From Gallionellaceae bacterium (GTDB lineage Bacteria > Pseudomonadota > Gammaproteobacteria > Burkholderiales > Gallionellaceae), in contig VBWD01000019.1 in assembly GCA_006218055.1 (NCBI GenBank), forward strand, positions 1 to 34,243: DNA of 34,243 bases. The letters run 5' to 3'. The notes under the pieces are model-generated. The model ran no database searches, was not told the DNA's origin, and was given only the letters and a program-made list of their open reading frames with translations. Made by a program: the position numbers and the translations under genes. Positions 17,758-27,530 of this stretch are shown one piece after another. Position 1 is the stretch's first letter. Each line of letters opens with the position of its first letter.

Positions 17758-19125
17758 CTATTTATCCTCTTCCGTGATGGAAAGTCGCTCCATGCGGTAG
17801 CGCAAGGCTCGGAAGGTCACCCCCAATATCTTGGCCGCCGCCGTGCGATTGAAGCCGGTTTCAGCCAAAGCCTGCAAGATAGCTTCGCGTTCGACGCGAT
17901 CGAGATAGTCGGTGAGCGGATATTTACCTCCCTCAGTCGCCTTTTGTGCCGTCGAGCAGGACTCGATAGGCGACAACTGCAGATCATCTGGCGTGATGAC
18001 ACCTTCAGCGCACAACGCCACCGCACGCTCGATGATGTTCTCCAACTCGCGTACGTTACCTGGGAAGTCGTAACTCGCTAGCGCCTTCAATGCTTCTTTG
18101 GAAAACTGCGCTCTGGAATCCCCGCGCAAACGTTCCAGCAACTTATTGGCGATCTGCGGCACATCCTCACGCATTTCGCGCAAGGCCGGCATCTGTAGTG
18201 AAATCACATTCAAGCGATAGTAAAGGTCTTGGCGGAACTTGCCTTCTTGCACGCGCTTCGCCAAGTCGTGGTGCGTAGCACTCAAGATACGCACATCGAT
18301 GACCTCCTCATCTGTCGCCCCCACACGGCGCACTTTTTTCTCTTGGATCACGCGCAGCAACTTCACTTGCATCGCCAAAGGCAGATCTGCCACCTCATCT
18401 AGCAGCAAGGTGCCCTGATTCGCCGCCTGGAAGAATCCTTCCTTGTCTTTGTCTGCGCCCGTGAATGCGCCCTTGCGATAACCGAAGAACTCGCTTTCCA
18501 TCAGATTCTCAGGAATCGCTCCGCAGTTCACTGGAACAAAGGGCTGCCCGCGACGGGCACTTTGTTCCACCAGCATCCTCGCTGCCAATTCCTTACCACT
18601 ACCGGATTCGCCACTGATGTGCACCGGGGCTTGGCTACGCGCAACACGAGACACCATGTCACGCACCTGCCGAATGGCAGGTGATTCGCCCAACAACAGC
18701 ATCGCGCCTTTGCCTGATTTATCCTCACCGTGCGGCAAGCGCAAGGCGGAACTCACCAGCGAGCGCAACTGATCTAGAGCGACTGGCTTGGACAGATAAT
18801 CGAACGCACCTGCCTTGAGTGCAGCGACGGCATTCTCTAGGTTGCCATGCGCAGTTATGACGGCTACCGGAAGATCGAGTTCGTTCTCGTTGATATGGCG
18901 CACCAACTCAAGCCCATCGCCCTCAGCCATGCGCATATCGGTCAGACACAAGTCGAATCGAGCCGAACCCAGTCGCTGCAAAGCCTGCTGCACGCCATTG
19001 GCGCAATCGACTTCCAAACCCATGCGAGTCAATGCCAATTCCAGCAACTCCAAGATGTCTGGCTCATCATCCACGATAAGAATACGCGGAATATTCGTCC
19101 CCAACTCACCCACCCCTTTCATCAT
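17758..19125 (-). CDS. pilR: PilR-like sigma-54 response regulator
   Basis: A 455-residue NtrC-type regulator. The receiver domain (about 14-125) has the acidic pair DDE and the phospho-acceptor Asp in LCLTDMRMA (D63). The AAA+ domain has the Walker A GESGSGKE and the GAFTGAD loop that contacts sigma-54, so it activates RpoN promoters. A Fis-type helix-turn-helix closes the protein (TGFNRTAAAKILGVTFRALRYRME). It overlaps pilS by 20 bp. PilR is assigned from the pairing with a multi-membrane-segment kinase of PilS type; type IV pilin genes are the expected targets but are not in the window. Confidence 0.88.
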   Translation of the reverse strand: MMKGVGELGTNIPRILIVDDEPDILELLELALTRMGLEVDCANGVQQALQRLGSARFDLCLTDMRMAEGDGLELVRHINENELDLPVAVITAHGNLENAVAALKAGAFDYLSKPVALDQLRSLVSSALRLPHGEDKSGKGAMLLLGESPAIRQVRDMVSRVARSQAPVHISGESGSGKELAARMLVEQSARRGQPFVPVNCGAIPENLMESEFFGYRKGAFTGADKDKEGFFQAANQGTLLLDEVADLPLAMQVKLLRVIQEKKVRRVGATDEEVIDVRILSATHHDLAKRVQEGKFRQDLYYRLNVISLQMPALREMREDVPQIANKLLERLRGDSRAQFSKEALKALASYDFPGNVRELENIIERAVALCAEGVITPDDLQLSPIESCSTAQKATEGGKYPLTDYLDRVEREAILQALAETGFNRTAAAKILGVTFRALRYRMERLSITEEDK

Positions 19126-20749
19126 TCATCGGCATCCCGAATGAGATGCGGAAACACGCCCCACCTTGCTCTACAGGAAGATACTCGATACGCGCGCCGT
19201 TGGCTTCACACAACTCACGAGCGATATACAAACCCAGCCCCGTCCCACCCGCATCCGTTGTATTGAATGGCTCGAACAGTTTCTGCACAGCTTCAGGCAA
19301 TACGCCTTTACCATCATCCGAGATATCCAACGTCACACGACCATCGTCACTACGCGCCACGCGAATATTGACGCTTTCCGTTTGTTTCTGACTATAGCGC
19401 AAAGCGTTGCGGCATAGATTCCACAAGACCTGTTCCAGATGACCTCGATCAAAATGTACCTGACAACCATCAGATATCTCTAATCTGAACACATCCAACG
19501 ACACGCCCTCGACCTGGCACAGATTCTCAAGGAAGGAAGGCAAGCGCATTCCCAGATCGAGACGCTCCGCCTGCACACGATCACGCCGATTGACCTGCAT
19601 CACGTCCTGCACAATACGATTGAGGCGCGAGGTGTTATCCAGAATGATCTGCAGCAAACGATCTTTGGCCGGATCTTGTCCGCCCTCTTTCAACAACTCG
19701 GTGGCGTAACTGATGGAAGACAAAGGATTGCGCACCTCATGCGCGATGTTCGCCGTGAGTCTTCCCAAAGCGGCCAATTTCACCTGCTGCGCCTGTTCCT
19801 GCGCCCGCTGGATATCTTCCAACACGATCACTGCCCCCCAGAAACCTTCGCGCTCCACTGGCAAAAAGCGGATGCGCGCCATTTGATTGCTGACGGGTAG
19901 GCGCAACACCTCATGTCCCAGTGCCTTGTTTTGACGCCACGCCGCAAACAGTGCTTCCAACAATGGGGAGCAATCGGCAAGCTTCACTGGCTCACTCGGC
20001 AAGAACGTGTAGCCCAGCATGCGTTCGGCACCCGGATTGGATTGACGCACCGTTCCGCGCTCATCCACCACCAACACACCATCGGGCATATCTTGAATCA
20101 TCAAGCGATTCGCCTCGGCCATGTTCGTCAGATCGACGCCGCGCAGAAAAGCCAATCGCTCACTCGCCACAGCATATTTGGACAAGGTGTGCGCCAGCCA
20201 TGCCACTGCAAAATAAGAAGTGCTGAGAATACCCGCCTGCAAGAATTGCGCTGTCGTCGCATCCCTCGCCAGCACCGCATAACTATGCTCGAGCAATATG
20301 GCGATACTGGCCAGTGCTGCGAACAAGAGGGTAATACGCCCACCGCGAGCGATCATGCCACCCAGCGCCAACGAGACCAATAGCAACATACCCAAGTTAC
20401 TTTGTATACCGCCACCGAAATAGGTCAGGAAGGTGATCGCCGCGATGTCTGCGCCAATCTGGAAGGCCAATTGCACAGTCGGGCGCGGCTTGCGTAACAC
20501 CGTAGCCAACACCGAGACACCTACCATCAAGGTATAGAACACCGACACCCAGAAGAACCAGCGCTGGTTATGGACGTTGAGTGTGAATATCTCGCCGAAC
20601 AGCGACGGCACCAACATCAACACGCCACCAAGTATCAATCGATACAGATTGAAAAGGCTGAGGGAACGCCAACGGCTCTCTTGCGAAAGCGGATCGGCCG
20701 CCTGCGAATTAGGAAAAGTCGGAACAGTAGGGGATGGACTATCCCGCAT
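19106..20749 (-). CDS. pilS: PilS-like membrane sensor histidine kinase
   Basis: From the ATG at 20749, 5 nt before which the upstream gene stops, this is 547 residues. The N-terminal part has about six membrane segments (roughly residues 30-185). A PAS-like sensor (MIQDMPDGVLVVDERGTVRQSNPGAE), the H-box ANIAHEVRNPLSSISYATELL with the phospho-His, the N-box WNLCRNALRYS and the ATP lid DISDDGKGV...GGTGLGLYIARELC follow. This architecture matches PilS. It would phosphorylate PilR, encoded next. Confidence 0.88.
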   Translation of the reverse strand: MRDSPSPTVPTFPNSQAADPLSQESRWRSLSLFNLYRLILGGVLMLVPSLFGEIFTLNVHNQRWFFWVSVFYTLMVGVSVLATVLRKPRPTVQLAFQIGADIAAITFLTYFGGGIQSNLGMLLLVSLALGGMIARGGRITLLFAALASIAILLEHSYAVLARDATTAQFLQAGILSTSYFAVAWLAHTLSKYAVASERLAFLRGVDLTNMAEANRLMIQDMPDGVLVVDERGTVRQSNPGAERMLGYTFLPSEPVKLADCSPLLEALFAAWRQNKALGHEVLRLPVSNQMARIRFLPVEREGFWGAVIVLEDIQRAQEQAQQVKLAALGRLTANIAHEVRNPLSSISYATELLKEGGQDPAKDRLLQIILDNTSRLNRIVQDVMQVNRRDRVQAERLDLGMRLPSFLENLCQVEGVSLDVFRLEISDGCQVHFDRGHLEQVLWNLCRNALRYSQKQTESVNIRVARSDDGRVTLDISDDGKGVLPEAVQKLFEPFNTTDAGGTGLGLYIARELCEANGARIEYLPVEQGGACFRISFGMPMNDERGG

Positions 20750-20754
20750 GGGAT

Positions 20755-20976
20755 TTACTTGGATTCGTACTCGCGACGATGCGCTTCGCCACAAAAGTGC
20801 TTGCCATCGGAAAGTGTCGCCTCACTCTTGGGCAGATGCACCCCACATTGCGCGCAGCGCACCATATCCTCGCTAGCCGCAGTCGGCACATCCTGCTTGG
20901 GGGATTGTTTGCGGTATGACTTGAGCAACCAATAGACGACTGCGATGACGACGAACAAAAAAAGCAAACGACTCAT
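20755..20976 (-). CDS. PP0621-family small membrane-anchored zinc-ribbon-like protein
   Basis: A 73-residue protein from the ATG at 20976, chosen because GGAG stands 7 nt before it (the ATG at 20982 is too close to that site). It begins with one hydrophobic segment (LLFLFVVIAVVYWLL) followed by a soluble part with CAQCGVHLPKSEA and HFCGEAHR, giving Cys and His residues suited to metal binding. Small proteins of this type commonly precede pilS in betaproteobacteria. Function is unknown; the context suggests a link to PilS signalling or pilus assembly. Confidence 0.75.
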   Translation of the reverse strand: MSRLLFLFVVIAVVYWLLKSYRKQSPKQDVPTAASEDMVRCAQCGVHLPKSEATLSDGKHFCGEAHRREYESK

Positions 20977-21016
20977 GCGCATTCTCCAAATTGAGGATTG
21001 CTGGGTGAGAAAATTC

Positions 21017-21979
21017 CTAGAACTGCCGTGTGGCAGCGAAGTGAGCCAATTCTAACAAACACTGTTTGTGTTTTGAATCAACGAGACCTGCGATACAAGC
21101 ACGTGCCGCTTCCGCTTCTTGCATGGCTTGTTGACGTGTGAAATCGAGTGCGCCGGTATCGCGAATGATATTCAACACCTCGGAGAATTTGCTCACATCA
21201 CCCTGCTCGATGGCATTGCGCACAACATCCGCCTGTTGCTGGCTACCGTGCTGCATGGCGTAGATCAGGGGTAGCGTTGGCTTACCTTCAGCCAAGTCAT
21301 CGCCCAGATGTTTACCGGTCTGCGCCTCATCAGCCGAATAATCCAGCACATCGTCGATCAATTGAAATGCTGTACCCAGATGCATGCCGTACTTGGATGC
21401 AGCCTCTTCCTCTGCCGCCGATGCTTTACCCAAGATGGCACCCAAACGCATCGCCGCCTCGAACAACTTGGCGGTCTTGCAATGGATGACGCGCATATAG
21501 TTCGCCACATCCACATCGGCATCATTGCAATTGAGCAGTTGCAACACCTCGCCCTCGGCGATGACGTTGGTCGCATCCGCCAATGTCTGCATCACGCGCA
21601 TCTCGCCCACATCCACCATCATCTGGAAGGCGCGCGAATAGAGGAAGTCGCCCACCAATACGCTGGCCGCATTGCCAAACAAAGCATTCGCCGTCTCGCG
21701 TCCGCGACGCAGATCAGACTCATCCACCACATCGTCATGCAACAGAGTCGCGGTATGGATGAACTCCACCACCGCCGCCAAATCATGCTGGTGTTTGCCT
21801 GTGTAGCCGAATGATTGCGCAGATAGCAACACCAACGCTGGGCGCAAGCGTTTGCCACCGCTATTGATGATGTACTCACCGATCTGATTGACCAGTGCCA
21901 CTTCGGAGTGCAAGCGGGTGCGTATCACCGCATCCACCGCCGTCATGTCCGATGCGATCAACTGTTTGAGCTTATCCAA
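21017..21979 (-). CDS. ispB: Octaprenyl diphosphate synthase (IspB-type)
   Basis: A trans-polyprenyl synthase that makes the side chain of ubiquinone. The 320-residue protein has the two aspartate-rich motifs, LLHDDVVDESDLRRG (about 80-95) and QLIDDVLDY (about 207-215), plus GGKRLRPALV and GDFLYSRAFQMM. It starts at a TTG (MDKLKQLIASDM), the reading that best matches E. coli IspB; GGGAA stands just upstream. Chain length is inferred from overall similarity. It complements the ubiC and ubiA genes at the end of the window. Confidence 0.92.
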   Translation of the reverse strand: MDKLKQLIASDMTAVDAVIRTRLHSEVALVNQIGEYIINSGGKRLRPALVLLSAQSFGYTGKHQHDLAAVVEFIHTATLLHDDVVDESDLRRGRETANALFGNAASVLVGDFLYSRAFQMMVDVGEMRVMQTLADATNVIAEGEVLQLLNCNDADVDVANYMRVIHCKTAKLFEAAMRLGAILGKASAAEEEAASKYGMHLGTAFQLIDDVLDYSADEAQTGKHLGDDLAEGKPTLPLIYAMQHGSQQQADVVRNAIEQGDVSKFSEVLNIIRDTGALDFTRQQAMQEAEAARACIAGLVDSKHKQCLLELAHFAATRQF

Positions 21980-22023
21980 GGAATTCCCTATTCTGAATCG
22001 TTACCGCTACTCGGCGCGTAGTC

Positions 22024-22043
22024 GCGCTCTTTTGAGGGAGCGC
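22024..22043. other. Hairpin between the MFS gene and ispB
   Basis: GCGCTC and GAGCGC, separated by 8 nt, form a 6-bp stem in the 82-bp gap. It could end the surface-glycan transcript, but no T-run is seen. Confidence 0.3.
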
Positions 22044-22061
22044 ATTGTCGCACAAAGGTTC

Positions 22062-23327
22062 TTAACTGATAACCGCCCTGCGTCGCATCAAATACAAGCC
22101 TATCCCCACCCCCACCATGCTCAACGCCACCACGTAATGCGCTGGCGCTAGCTTATCCAAGGGCAACAACAAACTGACCATCACAGGGGTCAATCCGCCG
22201 AACACGGCATAGGCGACGTTGTAGGAAAAGGATAGGCCGGAGAAGCGCACCACGGGCGGGAAGGACATCACGGCGGCGCTCGGCACCACGCCGATCACGC
22301 CGACGAAGAAACCGCACAAGGCATACAGCACATAGATGTTCTCTGGTGCGACGCCCAACTGCTGGTAGAGCAACCATGAAGTCGCCCCCAGCCCGACGCA
22401 ACCCGATGCCAACACACGCCCTGCGCCAAAGCGGTCAGCCAATGCGCCGAACAAGATGCAACCGATACTCAAGGAAAGGGTAGCGATGCTGTTCGCCTGC
22501 AAGGCTGTCGCCGCAGGAATGGCGAACAGCTTCTGCACCAAGGTCGGCGTCATCAGGATCATCACCACCACCGCAGCGGAGAGCAGCCAGGTCATCAGCA
22601 TCGTCAACACGATAGCGGGACGATGTTCGCGCACCACGGTCTTCAGCGGCAATTCGTCGGCCAACTGTTTGCGTGCCTGCATCTCTTTGAATACGGGCGT
22701 CTCATGCAAATAGCCGCGCAACCACACCGACACCAGACCGAATACACCACCGATGATGAACGGGATGCGCCACCCCTCGGCCAGTAAATCAGCGGGAGCA
22801 TAACTGCGGTTCACCGCCATCGCGACCAAGGAACCGAGCAGGATGCCGCCCGTCAATCCGGCTGTCAGTGTGCCGCAGGCGAAACCCACATGCCGTTGTG
22901 GCACGTGCTCAGCCACGAACACCCATGCCCCCGGCACCTCACCACCGATGGCAGCGCCCTGCATCACGCGCAAAGCCAACAATAATATGGGCGCCCAGAT
23001 GCCGATCACCGCATAGGTGGGCAACAAACCGATGAGTAGTGTCGGCACCGCCATCAACAGGATACTCAGCATAAACATGCGCTTGCGCCCGAACAGGTCG
23101 CCGAAATGCGCCATGATGATGCCGCCCAGCGGGCGCGCCAGATAGCCTGCGGCGAAGATACCGTAGGTCTGCACTTGGCGCAGCCAGTCTGGCATGTCGG
23201 GCGGGAAGAACAGTTGCGAGATAGCTGCCGCGAAGAAGATGAAGATGATGAAGTCGTAGAACTCCAGCGCACCACCCAAGGCGGCGAGCGACAAGGTTCG
23301 ATAATCGTTGCGATTCAAACTAGACAC
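22062..23327 (-). CDS. MFS transporter of the metabolite:H+ symporter (MHS) type
   Basis: A 421-residue integral membrane protein with about 12 hydrophobic segments. The start LAALGGALEFYDFIIFIFFAAAISQLFFP and the loop 2-3 motif GDLFGRKRMFMLS are typical of MHS transporters such as ProP-like and YhjE-like proteins, which import small organic acids or osmolytes with protons. The substrate cannot be deduced. The start is a GTG preceded by AAGG, and it overlaps the end of the upstream membrane-protein gene by 8 bp, so it is the last gene of the surface cluster. Confidence 0.85.
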   Translation of the reverse strand: MSSLNRNDYRTLSLAALGGALEFYDFIIFIFFAAAISQLFFPPDMPDWLRQVQTYGIFAAGYLARPLGGIIMAHFGDLFGRKRMFMLSILLMAVPTLLIGLLPTYAVIGIWAPILLLALRVMQGAAIGGEVPGAWVFVAEHVPQRHVGFACGTLTAGLTGGILLGSLVAMAVNRSYAPADLLAEGWRIPFIIGGVFGLVSVWLRGYLHETPVFKEMQARKQLADELPLKTVVREHRPAIVLTMLMTWLLSAAVVVMILMTPTLVQKLFAIPAATALQANSIATLSLSIGCILFGALADRFGAGRVLASGCVGLGATSWLLYQQLGVAPENIYVLYALCGFFVGVIGVVPSAAVMSFPPVVRFSGLSFSYNVAYAVFGGLTPVMVSLLLPLDKLAPAHYVVALSMVGVGIGLYLMRRRAVIS

Positions 23328-23934
23328 GTTCGACCTTTCTTGCGCGCATCATCACCTTGATCGTCTGCACGATGGCGTAGATCGCCAGCGGCACGTCGAT
23401 CAGGTAATCCCAGATGTTGGTAGATTCGTACCAGCCTAGACTCCACGCCAATACGGCCAAGGAACATGCAGTAGGTAGGAGATACGAACCGCGACGCATA
23501 GACCACAGAGACAACAGCGCCAACATCACCAGCAGACCGACTCCACCGAAACCCGAACGATAGGGATCGAGCATGCCGATGCCCAGCGCGAACGGATACA
23601 ACAGCAAAGCCAACACGCTAACGAAGAAGAACAGGGCGAAGCGTTCGCGCAGGCTCCACCAGACGACTCCATCGCCTCCCGCCAACTGACGCAAGCGCGC
23701 GACAAGTGCCGCGATCAAGAGCAATACGCTGGTGATACTCAGGTCGCCTATGTGGCCACGCAAGAAGCCGGCTAGCGAAAGTCCCAAGATGGGCAACAAT
23801 GCGACACCGTAAATGACCAATACGAACAACACGCGTTTAGCATGACTAAGGCGAATCGCCACAGGCAAACGCAATGCCAACAACATCCATACCAATGCGA
23901 CACCAGACAAACCTGTCCAATCGGTGAATGACAT
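23320..23934 (-). CDS. Unknown membrane protein in the surface-glycan cluster
   Basis: A 204-residue protein with about six hydrophobic segments and no motif I recognise. A charged loop lies near ARLRQLAGGDGVVWWSLRER (about 75-95), and the short C-terminal tail is basic (MMRARKVERV). It starts 1 bp after the stop of the neuraminidase-like gene and overlaps the MFS gene by 8 bp, so the three are probably translated together. A role with the adjacent neuraminidase-like protein is inferred from position only. Confidence 0.75.
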   Translation of the reverse strand: MSFTDWTGLSGVALVWMLLALRLPVAIRLSHAKRVLFVLVIYGVALLPILGLSLAGFLRGHIGDLSITSVLLLIAALVARLRQLAGGDGVVWWSLRERFALFFFVSVLALLLYPFALGIGMLDPYRSGFGGVGLLVMLALLSLWSMRRGSYLLPTACSLAVLAWSLGWYESTNIWDYLIDVPLAIYAIVQTIKVMMRARKVERV

Positions 23935-23935
23935 T

Positions 23936-25321
23936 TTATCTATCCCCCTTCAACCGCTGTTGCAACCACAAGCTGTCAAAAACCACATGTTTGATGAAGG
24001 TGCGGTTCCATGTGTAGGCCACATGGATGTCGCCGTTGTGCGCTTGGATCATGTAGGGGTAAGAGAACTCGAAATGACATCCGCCATCGCTACGCACCCA
24101 GTGCTTGGCCGATTCCACATACCCCGCGAGACGTTGTGCATCCTGTTCTAATTTCGCATCACTGCTACGTGCCAAGCCTTCGACTAGCCCCGTGCAAGCC
24201 GCCTCATCCAGCGCAGCACCACGCAGGCGGCTCATCTCTTCCAGTCGGCGCAGCTCTTCCCATGTCGCACCGCCATCTCTAGAAATCTGCAAGCTCAAAT
24301 TCTCACGCCCCTGCTCTTGGTCGTTGAACACCGCGAGCCATTTACCGTCGGGCAACACCATTGCCGCCAAAGCCGCGTTCGAATTTTTCATGGCCGACTC
24401 CGTTGGTTTGCTCCAACGGCTACCGCCATCTGCGGTCACCATACTCATTGCGCGCGGTGATTCGTCCTTGCCCGCATAGCGCGTCAGCACCGTCGCCTCT
24501 TTCTCATTGCGAATGAGCATCACGGGCTGCAAGGTGCCTTGGCCACCGGATGCCAGTCGCTGCTTGTCGATGACTTTGCCTGTCTTATCTAGGCGCAATA
24601 TCTCGGCGTACTTGCTGATGAACTCGTGATACACGGGCAAGCCCATGGTGCCGTCGGAGTAGAAGAATGGAGGCGACTTCACGAGCGTGCTGATGTTCAT
24701 GAAGGGCGAGGTGATGAGGCGGCGCGGCGCACTCCAGCTCTCACCCTCATCGTTCGAGGTCAGCATGCTGATGGAGCTACCCGCCCAGCCTCCCATAGAC
24801 ACGGTGACATAGAACATCCACAGCGAACCATCCGGTGCGCGCGTCGCCACCGGGTTGCCCACCTTGGAGATGTAACGATGCAAGCCGCGTTGCGTATCGC
24901 TGCGCCCCGTCACCACCTGTTCATCGCTCCACGCATCGTTTGCCGGATCGAACACCGCGCTGTTGATGGTCACATCCGATGCCCCCTCACGAGTACCGGA
25001 GAACCAGAATGCGCGCGCACGGCCATCGTTTAACTCGACTAATGACGCGGCGTGAGTCTGCACACCGAAGCGACTGGAAGCGAAGTAAGAATCGAGATGT
25101 CCTTGTGGTTCGACCGTTTCGGTGACGCGCACGGTCATTCGACGCCCCTTCTTGCGCACCACCATTTGCTTAACGATCACCGTCTTCTGCGCAGCCTTTA
25201 CTGCTGACACCGGCGGCATACGGAATCCATACGACACATGCCACCCCGAGGCCTTGAACAATGCCATCGAGAAGGCCGTGAGCACGAACGCCAATAGCGC
25301 CAACCTTTGATATTTCCCCAT
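23936..25321 (-). CDS. Predicted neuraminidase (BNR/Asp-box beta-propeller), membrane-anchored
   Basis: From the ATG at 25321, which overlaps the preceding stop as TGATG, this is 461 residues. An N-terminal hydrophobic stretch (ALLAFVLTAFSMALF) should act as a membrane anchor or signal, placing the domain outside the cytoplasmic membrane. Three Asp-box repeats are visible: SNDEGESW (about 189-196), TADGGSRW (about 296-303) and SRDGGATW (about 347-354), as in sialidase-type propellers. RxxSGTREG and YHEF resemble the predicted-neuraminidase group (COG4692-like) rather than a proven sialidase. The true substrate is unknown; the glycosyltransferases beside it suggest a surface glycan. An ATG at 25330 is an alternative start. 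Confidence 0.78.
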   Translation of the reverse strand: MGKYQRLALLAFVLTAFSMALFKASGWHVSYGFRMPPVSAVKAAQKTVIVKQMVVRKKGRRMTVRVTETVEPQGHLDSYFASSRFGVQTHAASLVELNDGRARAFWFSGTREGASDVTINSAVFDPANDAWSDEQVVTGRSDTQRGLHRYISKVGNPVATRAPDGSLWMFYVTVSMGGWAGSSISMLTSNDEGESWSAPRRLITSPFMNISTLVKSPPFFYSDGTMGLPVYHEFISKYAEILRLDKTGKVIDKQRLASGGQGTLQPVMLIRNEKEATVLTRYAGKDESPRAMSMVTADGGSRWSKPTESAMKNSNAALAAMVLPDGKWLAVFNDQEQGRENLSLQISRDGGATWEELRRLEEMSRLRGAALDEAACTGLVEGLARSSDAKLEQDAQRLAGYVESAKHWVRSDGGCHFEFSYPYMIQAHNGDIHVAYTWNRTFIKHVVFDSLWLQQRLKGDR

Positions 25322-27033
25322 CAGCGACATCCCTCTTCTTGTGTGCCCGTTTGATTTAGACGACTGGCCTGCGGCGCTTCCAGCAACCATTCGCGCTCAA
25401 ACAGATGTTGATACACCTCACCCTTCAGCATCGCGTGCAACTCCTCGCTGTTATGACGACTACGCATCTCCAAGCGCTGACCGATGACTGCACACCCCTC
25501 GCAAGGCTTGGCTTGCAAGGGCAAGCGCACCGCGAACAGCGAATAGCGTTCTGCCAATTGATCCATATTCAAATTCCAATTCTCCTGGTAGCCATGCACC
25601 AGTGCGCCTTTCAGCATGATGCCCGGGCCTTCGAAATGCGCGCGGAAATTGCACGGCACCCACACCGTCTTATCCTGCACGTATTGTTTGGCCTCTGCGC
25701 TATATGAACCGAGTGCACCATCGAACGGACGCAAGAAAGCCGCCAAGCCCAACAAAGTGAGGAGCGCCACCACATTGACTAGGCCGCGCGTCCAGGCACT
25801 TTTGAAGATGGCCAATAAACCCAACACCACCGTCACCCCCATCAACGACCAATAGCCAAAACCGTACAAGCCACCGACCTCGTTCTCCAGACTATTGGCC
25901 AACCAGCCGAACAAAGCGAGCACGACACCACAAGCAACCAGACTGATCACGAACACCCAGCGCGGGATGCGATGCCAATTCAACGCACACAACAGCGCCA
26001 CACCCGGCATCGCCTCCAGCAGATAGCGTGCAGTGCGCTGACTGGGGATAGCGAACACCACGAACAGCACCGCCATCCATATCCACACCAAGCGCTCTTC
26101 TTGACTCAGATAATGACGGCGGCGATAGGCCAGCACGAACACCGCCACCACGGGGAATGCCAACAACCCTGCGTTCATCGGATAGCCCAGCACCAACGCC
26201 CACACGCTGCTACCACCCCACAGCAACTGCCCCCAATAACTTCCCGAACGCGCGTCGAACTTGCTCGCGTTCTCGCCCAGCACGAACTCGCGCCATACCG
26301 ACTGCGGATCGGGATCGAAGGCGAACCACAGCGCGAATATACCCAGCGCGATACTGCCCGCCAGCACAGGCTTGAACGCATCGCGCAGCAAAAACTCACG
26401 CCATTGATACCGACGCTGATGCAGATACCACCAAACCAAGATCAAACCGATGGGCGCGAGTAGTGCGAAAGACTTGTACAGCAGCCCGATACCGATCTCG
26501 ACGCCCAGCAGCAACGGTATCCACAAGCGTGATGTGAAACTGAACGAACGCCAGTACAGCAAAGTGAAAAACGGCAAGAACAACCAGAACACCTCACCCG
26601 GATTGACCAAGAACGGACGGCCATAGCGATAGGTGCTGAAGAAGGCGAGATAGGTGAGTGCCGCGACGAAGCCCGTCTCGACCTTGCCCGTGATGCGCTT
26701 TGCCAACATGAACAGGAGCAAGGCCGTGAGCAAAGTGTAGGTCACACTCGGATAGCGCAGATGCCACCAATCCCAATCGCTCCCCCAGTTCGTCGAAGCG
26801 ATGCCCTGCCAGAACACCAGTGGCGGCTTGGTGTTACGCATATCGTCGAGTGACGATTGCAAAGGCAACCAGTTGCCACTCTGCGCTGTCATGCGCGTGA
26901 TGTGGGCGTACACCTCTTCATCGCCATTGCGCGGGATGTGGAGACCATCGAGACCGTAGAGATAGACGAACACCGCCAATAGCAAAGCCACCAAGTAACG
27001 CGTCACAGGAGTGGCAACGATACGACTCAACAT
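25321..27033 (-). CDS. GT39/ArnT-like membrane glycosyltransferase
   Basis: A 570-residue protein with about 11-12 membrane segments. The first periplasmic loop carries the paired acidic motif RNGDEEVYAHITRM (about 37-50), the hallmark of GT-C enzymes that use lipid-linked sugars, as in ArnT and protein mannosyltransferases. NTKPPLVFWQGI is also typical. I start it at the ATG at 27033, 1 nt after the gtrA-like stop; a TTG at 27063 is the alternative. It probably moves a sugar from undecaprenyl phosphate, possibly flipped by the GtrA-like protein, onto lipid A, O-antigen or protein. The acceptor is unknown. Confidence 0.82.
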   Translation of the reverse strand: MLSRIVATPVTRYLVALLLAVFVYLYGLDGLHIPRNGDEEVYAHITRMTAQSGNWLPLQSSLDDMRNTKPPLVFWQGIASTNWGSDWDWWHLRYPSVTYTLLTALLLFMLAKRITGKVETGFVAALTYLAFFSTYRYGRPFLVNPGEVFWLFLPFFTLLYWRSFSFTSRLWIPLLLGVEIGIGLLYKSFALLAPIGLILVWWYLHQRRYQWREFLLRDAFKPVLAGSIALGIFALWFAFDPDPQSVWREFVLGENASKFDARSGSYWGQLLWGGSSVWALVLGYPMNAGLLAFPVVAVFVLAYRRRHYLSQEERLVWIWMAVLFVVFAIPSQRTARYLLEAMPGVALLCALNWHRIPRWVFVISLVACGVVLALFGWLANSLENEVGGLYGFGYWSLMGVTVVLGLLAIFKSAWTRGLVNVVALLTLLGLAAFLRPFDGALGSYSAEAKQYVQDKTVWVPCNFRAHFEGPGIMLKGALVHGYQENWNLNMDQLAERYSLFAVRLPLQAKPCEGCAVIGQRLEMRSRHNSEELHAMLKGEVYQHLFEREWLLEAPQASRLNQTGTQEEGCR

Positions 27034-27034
27034 G

Positions 27035-27529
27035 TCAGTCTTGCTTGTCTTGCTTTGAGTCAACCATCAGCTTGGTACGGCCGAAAGTCCAGATGTCGTT
27101 GAGCAGGAAGTTCAACACACTGGTCACGCCGATCGCGATGAGGTTGGCGATCTGATAGTAGAAATGAGGGGCCAACAGATTGGTGAACACAATCTGCAAG
27201 ATGATGCTCAAGCTACACGCCAGCGAGTATTGCCCGAATTGCGCAGGCAAAGACAGATGGTGATATTGCTTGCGGTCCGCCCACGTCCACAGGCGGTTCC
27301 AAAAGAAGTTATTGAGCGTCGCCAAGAAGATGGCGAGCGCTAAAGAAAGATTGAGACGTATCTCAATCGTCTGCACTGTGTTGAACAGGAACTCCTGTGC
27401 CAAGTACAACACGCCGATATTGACCACCGTGCCGGATGCACCGACCGTGCCGAACTTCAGAAAACGCTTGGAGAATATACGGCGCAACAAGGAAGCTGTG
27501 CGCATCCTGACCTTGAACGGGGACGCCAT
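27035..27529 (-). CDS. GtrA-family membrane protein
   Basis: A 164-residue protein with four membrane segments, as in GtrA-like proteins proposed to flip undecaprenyl-phosphate-linked sugars. The FLKFGTVGASGTVVNIGVLYL start and NNFFWNRLWTWADRK loop are diagnostic, and the paired NFLLNDIWTFGR motif closes the domain. The ATG at 27529 lies next to the stop of the GT9 gene; a GTG at 27541 could also be used. Its position between two glycosyltransferases supports the flippase idea for the GT39 enzyme. Confidence 0.85.
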   Translation of the reverse strand: MASPFKVRMRTASLLRRIFSKRFLKFGTVGASGTVVNIGVLYLAQEFLFNTVQTIEIRLNLSLALAIFLATLNNFFWNRLWTWADRKQYHHLSLPAQFGQYSLACSLSIILQIVFTNLLAPHFYYQIANLIAIGVTSVLNFLLNDIWTFGRTKLMVDSKQDKQD

Positions 27530-27530
27530 C

